Below, one piece after another: positions 1 to 5,224 of a DNA stretch of 5,224 nt; positions within the stretch are counted from its first letter, which is position 1; the number at the start of each line of letters is the position of its first letter. Below the pieces are notes generated by a model that saw nothing but the letters and a program-made list of their open reading frames with translations, was not told where the DNA came from and searched no databases. The DNA comes from Phycisphaerae bacterium. GTDB lineage: Bacteria > Planctomycetota > Phycisphaerae > UBA1845 > PWPN01. The stretch is from positions 1 through 5,224 of the forward strand of contig PWPN01000158.1 of assembly GCA_003557125.1 (NCBI GenBank). The letters run 5' to 3'. The position numbers were made by a program, and so were the translations under genes.

Positions 1-185
1 CGCGCCCAAATCGTGCGATCGTAAGGGAGCATCTGTAGCGACCGTCCCCCCGGGACGGCTGTTATTCGCGCAACACTGCGCGCAGTCCGACCAGACGACC
101 CTATCAACCTGAATGCGCGGGCTTCAAGCCCACCGCTCTTGAGCAAGACATCGTATCGTGAAATGCCATAACAGAACGGCTCCGC
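1..185. other. Intergenic region beyond the operon terminator
   Basis: I see no supported gene, tRNA or clear promoter here. Besides the hairpin at 42-58 there are small inverted repeats at 67-82 (CGCGC, 6-nt loop, GCGCG) and 119-131 (GGGCTTCAAGCCC). A minus-strand ATG at 30-32 opens a frame running off the left edge, but only about 10 codons are visible and there is no ribosome-binding site, so it is not called. Confidence 0.5.
42..58. repeat. Small GC-rich hairpin, 7-bp stem
   Basis: CCGTCCC, a CCC loop and GGGACGG form a perfect 7-bp stem. The plus-strand downstream sequence (CTGTTATTCG) is only weakly T-rich. It could be a terminator for a plus-strand gene ending left of the window: one frame has a TAA at 22-24. 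That is speculation, since only seven codons of that frame are visible. Confidence 0.35.
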
Positions 186-231
186 AAAAAGCAGCACAGG
201 GAGAGGCCGTCCATGGACGGCCTCTCCCTGT
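186..231 (-). terminator. Intrinsic terminator of the operon, perfect 36-bp palindrome
   Basis: Positions 196-231 form a perfect palindrome, each half being ACAGGGAGAGGCCGTCCA or its complement; as RNA this folds into a 16-bp GC-rich stem with a CATG tetraloop. On the minus strand it is followed, after GCTGC, by TTTTT (186-190). No T-run follows on the plus strand, so it is oriented to end transcription of the minus-strand genes. It starts 34 nt beyond the kinase stop codon. The five-base gap before the short T-run is slightly long, but the stem is very strong. Confidence 0.85.
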
Positions 232-252
232 ACGTGTGTCATGGAACCCGCC

Positions 253-270
253 TGAATCAGGTGAATCAGG
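253..270 (-). repeat. Tandem 9-bp duplication that duplicates the BY-kinase stop codon
   Basis: TGAATCAGG (plus strand) occurs twice head to tail, at 253-261 and 262-270. On the minus strand the second copy gives a second in-frame TGA at 257-259, two codons after the true stop at 266-268. Probably a small slippage duplication at the gene end; a back-up stop is a side effect. Confidence 0.7.
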
Positions 271-2545
271 CGTTGTCCTGTTTGGTATCGTTGGCGTCGT
301 CGTCCGGTTCGTCGCTGCCCGAACCGTTCTTCGTGAGCAGGGCCGGGGGAGCCTGCTGGGCGAGCGACTCGGCCGGCTGATAGTCGTAGTAGCTGCGGAT
401 CTGCTCGCGGAAGTACCCGCCGCGGGTCACCTGGGCCGCGTTCAGAACGCCGCCGAAAATCCGCACGTTCGCCCGTTCGAGCATGTCGCGCGCCCGCTGG
501 ACCACGCCGCGTGAGGTCGCCTTCGCCCGGCAGACCAGAATGACTCCGTCGGTCGCGCCGGCCAACACCATCGCGTCGCTGAACAGCAGAACGGGCGGCC
601 CGTCGAAGATGATCTGGTCGTAACGCTCGCTCGCCTGCTGGATGAAGTCCCGCATGTACGAACCGGCCAGCAGTTCGGACGGGTTCGGAGGCACGGGGCC
701 GCTGCCCAGGACGTCGAGATTCGGAAGCTCGGTGTTCGACACGTACTCCTCGAACGCCCCTTGGCCGATGAGGATCTGGCTCAACCCTTCGGCGCGCGTC
801 TTCTTGAAGAAGTTGCGCAGCACGGGCCGATGGAAGTTCGCGTCGACAAGCAGAACGCGCCGGTTGTTCTGGGCCAACGAGATCGCCAGGTTGATCGAGA
901 CGGCCGACTTGCCTTCCTCGGGCTTGGCGCTGGTGACCAGCAGCGCGCGCTGGCGCTCCGCGGGCGCACTGAGCAGAAGGTTCGTGCGAATCGATCGGAA
1001 CGCCTCAGCCACCATCGAACGTGGCGCCGTGTACGCAGCCAGCTCCACCACGTCGATGGGCAGCTCTTCATCGTCGATGTCGGGCACCGTCCCCAGGATC
1101 GGAATGTGCGCGTGACGGCTGATGTCACGCGTGGTCTTGATCGACGTATCCACCACCTCGAGCAGTATGGCCAGACCAACACCCGCCAGAAGCCCCAAGA
1201 GAACGCCCGCCGGGATGTTATGTCTCCAACGCGGGAAACTGGGCTGCAAAGCCGGCACCGCCTGGCTGATGCGGTTGACGCGCACCACGTCCTGACGATC
1301 GCGCGTCACCATCTGCAGCGCGTTGATCTGGTCGGACACCCGGCGGTATTTCTCCTCGAGCAGATGCTGCTGCTCTTCGAGCATCTGGTATTGTGCGAGC
1401 TTGCGGTCGACGTCGCGCTGCTCGGCCTTGGCGGCGTCCACCCGCTCCTGGAGCTGAATCTGCGCCTGCAGCGCGTTCAACCAGGCAGCCTCGGCCGAAT
1501 TGACCTGATACTGGCGCGCCTCCTCCCGTTTCCTCTGGCGGACCTGATCGAGCGACTTTTCGGTCGAATCGATCTGGTTGCGAAGCTGCTGAAGCGAGGT
1601 GTGGTTCGGGCCGACCTGCCGAATGAGCGACATTTCATAATTGCGCAGATTCAAGAGAGTCTGCTGAAGAGAGACTACCTGCGGGTCCTGCTCGATCAAC
1701 TGGACCATCTGCGGGCTAAGCGTCACCTGGGAGGGGTCCAGTCCGCGGAGATTGTCGAACGCAGCCTTGAGCTGAAGCTGATAGGCCTCCAGCTCAGCCG
1801 TCTGCAGCGCGAGCGATCGCCACATCTCGCCCGAAACGTTCAGCCCCGAGGTCAGACCGGGGGCACCGAGGTGCGAGGTGATGAAGGTCTCTTTTTCGTT
1901 GCGGATCTGCTGAATCTGGCGGCTCAGGTCGCCTTCCTGCTCTTGAACTTTAAAGAGTTCCCCGGCATAGCGCTGAAAGGACATGTCCTGGACCCGCGCA
2001 AGGTAGAGACGGACGATCGCATTGACGATCCTGGGCGCGTCCTCGGGCACCTTGGTGGAAAATGAGATCACGATGATGCTGGCGTTGGGCGCCTGGCCGA
2101 CACCCAGGTTCCGGGACAGCTCCTGGAGCAGCAGGGTCTTGTTCTCTTCGCTCCGGTACCACTGCGTGGCCATGACTTCCGAATCATTGAGCACCTCGCG
2201 GAGCAGACCCTCGTCACGCAAGAGGAAGATCTGATCCGACACATAGCGATTCATGAGATCCCCTTGCAGGGGGCGCTCCGTGAACGCGAACGGATCCTTG
2301 GCAAAGGGCGATTCGACCTGGACGGCCGCCCGCGAGGTGTAGCGGGGATGGTTCTGCTGAAGCCAGAACGTCAGGCCGACAGCCGAGCCCACGATGAACA
2401 AAAAGATGAAAATAATCAGAAACATCCGCTGCATCAGGATCCGGAATACGTCGCTGAGCGACAAAGCCACCGCCGGCTGCTGGGGGCGGGTAGCCTGAGA
2501 GGGAATCGGGATGCGATGCTGCATGGAGACCGGCATCGTAGTCAT
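266..2545 (-). CDS. Wzc-like polysaccharide co-polymerase fused to a tyrosine autokinase (BY-kinase)
   Basis: Inner-membrane regulator of exopolysaccharide chain length and export, expected to work with the Wza-like channel encoded two genes upstream. The 759 residues show a Wzz-type N-terminal region, TM1 (about 41-61), a long periplasmic region with coiled coils (about 195-225 and 320-410), a GNVR-type segment with the proline signature AVPALQPSFPRW (429-440), TM2 (about 445-464) and a cytoplasmic CpsD/CapB-like kinase domain. Kinase motifs: EX2RX2R oligomerisation motif EAFRSIR (514-520), Walker A AKPEEGKS (540-547, Lys546), Walker A' LLVDANFHRP (565-574) and Walker B IIFDGPP (645-651, Asp648). 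The C-terminal tyrosine cluster is small: Tyr711, 719, 720 and 722, followed by an acidic tail (DEPDDD at 745-750). Walker A' carries Asn570 where Asp is usual. Length matches a one-piece Wzc. The start is fixed by AGGAG and the ATGA overlap with the exosortase stop. Stop is TGA at 266-268. Confidence 0.94.
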   Translation of the reverse strand: MTTMPVSMQHRIPIPSQATRPQQPAVALSLSDVFRILMQRMFLIIFIFLFIVGSAVGLTFWLQQNHPRYTSRAAVQVESPFAKDPFAFTERPLQGDLMNRYVSDQIFLLRDEGLLREVLNDSEVMATQWYRSEENKTLLLQELSRNLGVGQAPNASIIVISFSTKVPEDAPRIVNAIVRLYLARVQDMSFQRYAGELFKVQEQEGDLSRQIQQIRNEKETFITSHLGAPGLTSGLNVSGEMWRSLALQTAELEAYQLQLKAAFDNLRGLDPSQVTLSPQMVQLIEQDPQVVSLQQTLLNLRNYEMSLIRQVGPNHTSLQQLRNQIDSTEKSLDQVRQRKREEARQYQVNSAEAAWLNALQAQIQLQERVDAAKAEQRDVDRKLAQYQMLEEQQHLLEEKYRRVSDQINALQMVTRDRQDVVRVNRISQAVPALQPSFPRWRHNIPAGVLLGLLAGVGLAILLEVVDTSIKTTRDISRHAHIPILGTVPDIDDEELPIDVVELAAYTAPRSMVAEAFRSIRTNLLLSAPAERQRALLVTSAKPEEGKSAVSINLAISLAQNNRRVLLVDANFHRPVLRNFFKKTRAEGLSQILIGQGAFEEYVSNTELPNLDVLGSGPVPPNPSELLAGSYMRDFIQQASERYDQIIFDGPPVLLFSDAMVLAGATDGVILVCRAKATSRGVVQRARDMLERANVRIFGGVLNAAQVTRGGYFREQIRSYYDYQPAESLAQQAPPALLTKNGSGSDEPDDDANDTKQDNA

Positions 2546-3516
2546 CGAGGCGCTCCTGCTGTCGGGGCGACAGCCGTAGTCGGTTCATTTTTTTCCTGTT
2601 CGATAAACAGGTGGTTCAGTACGTAAGAAAGCGTTCCGTAAAGAGAAAAGGCGATTGCCAGCATGGCGAGCCCCAGCATCGTGTGCCAGAAGCCGCGCGC
2701 CAGGTCCTCGCGCTCGAAGACCACCATGAAACCCGTCGCGGTGACCCGGAGAATGTTGCAGAAAATCGCGATCGGCACGCAGGACATGATCATCACGAGA
2801 CGGTGCCACAGAGGCCGTTCGCTGAGAAAGGCCATCGCTACACCCAGCGCAGTCATCGTAATGAGAAGGCGCATTCCGCTGCATGCCTGCTCGATGTCCA
2901 AGGTGTTGGCCTGTCCGCGGTAGAAATACTCGACCACCGCGCCGACGGGTTGTGCATCCATGCCCGGCACAAGCGAGAGGACCGAGGCCGACACCTGCGC
3001 GGCGATGAACCGCAAGGGCATCGTCAGCGCGACGTAAAGACGCTCCGGCAAGGGCAGCGCAAAAAGCAGGAACGCGACCGCGAACCAGCTCCACCGGGCC
3101 CAAGGCCAATTGCAGAGCATCAAAACCACACCGGCCACGCTGATCACCAACGCGACCGTGGTGGGATAGCTGATCTTGGCCAATGTGAAAGTGACGTAAA
3201 TCGCAAAGGCCAGCAAAAGCAATCCAGCCCCCGCCAGCTGGGCACTTGTCTGACCGCCCTCGATTCCGAAGGGCCGTCGATGGCGACGCAGATACAGATA
3301 ATAGAGACTGAACAAAGGAATGATGAAGCCGTGCGACCAGTCCCCGTTGTTCTTCCATGTCCAGACGAGACGATCAACCACATGCTGATAATGCAAAAAT
3401 AGCAGTCCCGCTACAACGACTGCCTGGACGGTCATCGCGCGCGTCCACCACCCCCCTTGTGCAGACACAGAGGATAGAACCGTATGCTCAACGGTGGAGT
3501 CGGCCGTGTCACTCAT
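2542..3516 (-). CDS. xrt: Exosortase (exosortase/archaeosortase family membrane cysteine transpeptidase)
   Basis: Polytopic inner-membrane enzyme, expected to cleave and transfer proteins carrying a C-terminal PEP-CTERM-type sorting signal on their way to the cell surface. The 324-residue sequence has about eight hydrophobic segments and the family signatures in order: DWSHGFIIPLFS (59-70), FALPLPERL (152-160), the catalytic Cys212 in ACSGMR, Arg257 in NILRVTATG and His278 in FWHTMLG. The Cys/Arg/His triad is complete, so it is probably active. There is no fused EpsI-like domain; the C-terminus is a short polar tail. The stop TGA overlaps the ATG of the kinase gene in an ATGA junction. Start choice is uncertain: the ATG at 3516 has no Shine-Dalgarno and adds 27 polar residues, whereas Met28 (ATG at 3433-3435), just before the first membrane segment, has an SD-like GGTGG 7 nt upstream. 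The exosortase subtype and substrates cannot be told from this window. Confidence 0.93.
   Translation of the reverse strand: MSDTADSTVEHTVLSSVSAQGGWWTRAMTVQAVVVAGLLFLHYQHVVDRLVWTWKNNGDWSHGFIIPLFSLYYLYLRRHRRPFGIEGGQTSAQLAGAGLLLLAFAIYVTFTLAKISYPTTVALVISVAGVVLMLCNWPWARWSWFAVAFLLFALPLPERLYVALTMPLRFIAAQVSASVLSLVPGMDAQPVGAVVEYFYRGQANTLDIEQACSGMRLLITMTALGVAMAFLSERPLWHRLVMIMSCVPIAIFCNILRVTATGFMVVFEREDLARGFWHTMLGLAMLAIAFSLYGTLSYVLNHLFIEQEKNEPTTAVAPTAGAPR
2553..2557 (-). promoter_or_regulatory. Shine-Dalgarno AGGAG of the BY-kinase gene
   Basis: On the minus strand AGGAG lies 7 nt upstream of the ATG at 2543-2545, inside the last codons of the exosortase gene. It supports Met1 over Met4 or Met8 as the kinase start. 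It is the only canonical ribosome-binding site seen in the window; with the ATGA overlap it suggests translational coupling backed by independent initiation. Confidence 0.75.
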
Positions 3517-3655
3517 TCTTTTGGTTGTACGCCGAGCTCTGAGGCGGGTTCACCCGCAATCGGCGCCCCTCTACAGCACGGGCTGTCCCACTCGCACCCT
3601 TGCAGGGGGCATCATTCGGGGCCCGCCCTCAATGCCTATGTGTCCCTTATCCGCG
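3517..3655 (-). other. 139-bp gap between export-protein and exosortase genes, with small inverted repeats
   Basis: No supported gene lies here. Perfect small inverted repeats are seen at 3544-3557 (GCGGGT, 2-nt centre, ACCCGC; realistically a 5-bp stem with a 4-nt loop) and 3573-3586 (ACAGC, ACGG, GCTGT). Neither is followed by a T-run on the minus strand, so neither looks like an intrinsic terminator. I found no convincing -35/-10 pair for a promoter. The first repeat lies 27 nt upstream of the exosortase ATG and could affect its translation or mRNA processing. The rest shows nothing recognisable. Confidence 0.45.
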
Positions 3656-5224
3656 TTACCGCAACCCCAGTTGCCGTCGCTCATTTCGCCGACGGTCGCG
3701 TGGATTCTGTTGCGCCTGGTAGGCGTCGATATCGGCAAAATTGCGGTCGTACACAAATCCGAACCCATAGGTCAGCCGGAAAGAATTGCGGATCATCGCA
3801 AGCAGCGGCGCCACCGCATGGGTTCCGACACGTATGACGTCGCCTTCCTTGATGAACAGGTCGGGGTCCCGGCCGTCCACGATCCGGGCGAGATCCCATT
3901 GGGTGATCTCTTCGCGGTCGCCCTCGATCCGGCGGCGGATCTCGCATCGCGTGGGCCAGGCGACCTGATCCAGGCCGCCCGCAGCCGCAATCGCCTGCGT
4001 CAGGGTCATTTCCTGGCCCGCCAGCGAATAAACGCCGGGCCTCATGACATGCCCGTCGAGATAAAATACGCCGACGGGACCCGGATCCAGCTCGATCCAG
4101 TCCATGGGCCGAATCACGACATTATATGAAGGATCGCCTTCGCGGATTTTCGAGGCGGGGATGATCAGCACCCGTTGCTGTCCCCCCATGGCCAGCGCCT
4201 CCCAATCCACGGGCTCAGCGATCTCCTCATCCGGTCGCGGCGGGGGGGGCTGAACGGCCGTCGGTGGCGGGTCGGCCGGTGGCGATACCGTAGGCCTTTC
4301 CGTTGGAGCTTCAATGAACTGCCCGTTCATATAAATGTACGTCGGCATCTCGGGAGCTGTCGCCGGTTCGGGCGCCGTCGGCAGCGTCGCCGGGCCGGGC
4401 GTGAGCAAGGTTCCCGGCGGGACATCGGGCGCCAGGGCGTCCATCAACTCCTGTTCCGCCGCTTCCGCCTCTTCGGAGGGAACGAACAATTCGGGTGGAT
4501 CCTGCTCCCGCACAGCCGGGGGCGGTGGCGGCTGCACAGGCGGTGCGGGCGGACTGGGGTTCGTGCTCATCTCAGCCATCGACCAAGGCGCAACCGGCGG
4601 CGGAGGAGGCACGTCGGGCTGGTCGGTCGGTTCCGTCGGCCGACGCTCCTCGGTGATGGGCCGAGCCGGTTGGATGCGTCTTTCCTGGGGTTCGTGACGG
4701 AAAACATAGATGTATTTGACAGCGTCGGGCAGACCGCCGGCCTGATTGATCGCCTCGCGAAGTCGGAAATCGGGGCGGATAATCCCATAAGGGCCCGGTG
4801 CGGCGATCGTACCGGAAATGTTGAACATCCGATGTTGCCGGGCAAGAAGCTGCACGACCACGATCGGGTCCGTATCCGGAGGATAAATACCGGCGTCCAC
4901 GGAACGGCGGATGACCTCGGCCTGAAGCTGTCGGGCGGTCAGCCCCTCCACATAAAGCCAACCGAGCTGCGGGACATGAATGTAACCGATCTCATCGACT
5001 ACCACGGTCAGCGGCGTTTCCATGCCAACCTGAAGAAAATCCATGAGGTTGATCGCGACAACATCGCCCGGGCCAAGCGTATATTCCTGCACATCGGCGA
5101 TCAGATCCTCGGGGGAAGGCTCCACCGCCCCCGCCAGCACCATCGGCTTGTCACGGAAGCTGATGCTCCGTTGGATCTCCGTGACCCGGTTCTCCTGGAA
5201 ATTGCCCAATACCTGAGGGGCCAG
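3656..5224 (-). CDS. Wza-like outer-membrane polysaccharide export protein (SLBB domains), 5' end outside window
   Basis: Probable OPX-family channel that carries exopolysaccharide across the periplasm and outer membrane, partnering the Wzc-like protein downstream. The reading frame stays open to the window edge, so the start and the expected signal peptide or lipobox are missing. Numbering from the TTG codon at 5209 (not believed to be the real start; five more codons, LAPQV, precede it): the polysaccharide-export domain is about 41-120, with YTLGPGDVV and later VDEIGYIHVPQLGW. A first SLBB domain starts at about 129 (ISGTIAAPGPYG, then AINQAGGLPDA) and resumes at about 346-377 (RVLIIPASKI, RPMDWIEL). 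Between these lies a proline-rich insert. A second SLBB domain is about 380-464 (YLDGHVMRPGVYS, AAAGGLDQ, FIKEGDVIRVG). The tail has a hydrophobic stretch (about 467-488, ending YGFGFVYD) and then an Arg-rich end. At least 522 residues are visible, longer than the usual 350-400 because of the insert. The stop is TAA at 3656-3658. The family call is firm; the specific polymer is unknown. Confidence 0.93.
   Translation of the reverse strand: MAPQVLGNFQENRVTEIQRSISFRDKPMVLAGAVEPSPEDLIADVQEYTLGPGDVVAINLMDFLQVGMETPLTVVVDEIGYIHVPQLGWLYVEGLTARQLQAEVIRRSVDAGIYPPDTDPIVVVQLLARQHRMFNISGTIAAPGPYGIIRPDFRLREAINQAGGLPDAVKYIYVFRHEPQERRIQPARPITEERRPTEPTDQPDVPPPPPVAPWSMAEMSTNPSPPAPPVQPPPPPAVREQDPPELFVPSEEAEAAEQELMDALAPDVPPGTLLTPGPATLPTAPEPATAPEMPTYIYMNGQFIEAPTERPTVSPPADPPPTAVQPPPPRPDEEIAEPVDWEALAMGGQQRVLIIPASKIREGDPSYNVVIRPMDWIELDPGPVGVFYLDGHVMRPGVYSLAGQEMTLTQAIAAAGGLDQVAWPTRCEIRRRIEGDREEITQWDLARIVDGRDPDLFIKEGDVIRVGTHAVAPLLAMIRNSFRLTYGFGFVYDRNFADIDAYQAQQNPRDRRRNERRQLGLR
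4205..4678 (-). other. Proline-rich insert splitting the first SLBB domain of the export protein
   Basis: Residues about 178-335 (numbered from the TTG at 5209) contain about 47 prolines in 158 residues, including runs of four and five, mixed with Ala, Thr, Glu and Asp. The SLBB strands before it (ending YIYVFRHEP) and after it (starting QQRVLIIPAS) would be nearly contiguous in an ordinary SLBB domain, so the segment is probably a long disordered loop extruded from one domain. Two non-proline islands stand out: an acidic, probably helical stretch (about 245-262, EEAEAAEQELMDALA) and an aromatic stretch (about 290-300, TYIYMNGQFIE) that could be a small beta-hairpin. The frame is intact on both sides, so this is not a frameshift artefact. 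Function is unknown; spanning or anchoring in the periplasm or binding the cell wall are guesses. Confidence 0.8.
4242..4249 (-). repeat. C8 homopolymer inside the export-protein coding sequence
   Basis: On the coding strand there is an uninterrupted run of eight C, supplying Pro codons 321 to 323 (numbered from the TTG at 5209). A gain or loss of one base would shift the frame and remove the end of SLBB1, all of SLBB2 and the C-terminus. The present length keeps the downstream domains in frame. Eight is at the short end for known slippage-based phase variation, and the run may simply reflect proline codons in a GC-rich genome. Confidence 0.6.

Noticed and set aside
1..157. Possible CRISPR or mobile-element remnant in the left intergenic region
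   Set aside because: The small hairpins differ from each other in sequence and spacing; there are no regular direct repeats, target-site duplications or transposase fragments.
158..514. A 118-codon plus-strand frame overlapping the terminator and the end of the kinase gene
   Set aside because: It runs through the terminator palindrome and the kinase C-terminus in antisense, has no ribosome-binding site and no recognisable domain.
761..2065. A 434-codon open frame on the plus strand, antisense to the BY-kinase gene
   Set aside because: Its translation is low-complexity, rich in Arg, Leu, His and Asp, with no recognisable domain. It lies wholly opposite a gene with complete family motifs, as expected for a GC-rich antisense shadow.
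2611..3402. A 263-codon plus-strand frame opposite the exosortase gene
   Set aside because: Composition is dominated by His, Arg, Gln and Glu with no domain; the opposite strand has the full exosortase Cys/Arg/His triad.
4335..4697. A 120-codon Gly/Ser-rich plus-strand frame opposite the proline-rich insert
   Set aside because: Gly/Ser repeats are the direct complement of proline-rich codons on the other strand, so this is a shadow.
5207..5209. TTG as the start codon of the export-protein gene
   Set aside because: The frame is open upstream to the window edge and the protein from this TTG lacks the signal sequence an outer-membrane exporter needs, so the real start is outside the window.

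Overview
The window holds part of one minus-strand operon of a Gram-negative (diderm), GC-rich bacterium, read from high to low coordinates. The gene order is: a Wza-type outer-membrane polysaccharide export protein (5' end beyond the right edge), an exosortase, and a Wzc-type chain-length determinant fused to a tyrosine autokinase. A strong intrinsic terminator closes the operon. An outer-membrane export channel plus exosortase requires an outer membrane. The proline-rich insertion in the export protein, the variant kinase motif (DANFHRP) and the rarity of Shine-Dalgarno sites suggest Planctomycetota or a related PVC-group lineage. That placement is an impression from family resemblance, not proven by the sequence.

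Layout from left to right. Positions 1-185 are non-coding, with small hairpins and no supported gene. Positions 186-231 are a 36-bp perfect palindrome followed (on the minus strand) by T5, the operon terminator. Positions 266-2545 encode the Wzc-like BY-kinase (759 aa). Positions 2542-3516 encode the exosortase (324 aa), which overlaps the kinase gene by 4 bp (ATGA). Positions 3517-3655 are a 139-bp gap with small inverted repeats. Positions 3656-5224 encode the Wza-like protein, partial at its N-terminus.

How they work together: Wzc-type proteins in the inner membrane control polymer length and export through cycles of tyrosine phosphorylation and dock to the periplasmic face of Wza-type channels, so the first and third genes probably form one trans-envelope exopolysaccharide machine. 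Exosortases are inner-membrane cysteine transpeptidase-like enzymes that process proteins with a C-terminal PEP-CTERM-type signal, and their genes commonly lie in exopolysaccharide loci. Here the exosortase is translationally coupled to the kinase, which ties protein sorting to polysaccharide export. No glycosyltransferase, EpsI, Wzx/Wzy or PEP-CTERM substrate gene is in the window.

The most unusual features are a proline-rich segment of about 158 residues (about 30% proline) splitting the first SLBB domain of the export protein, a C8 homopolymer inside it, and the coupling of exosortase to BY-kinase. All three gene families are known. I see no clearly new system, only an unusual architecture.
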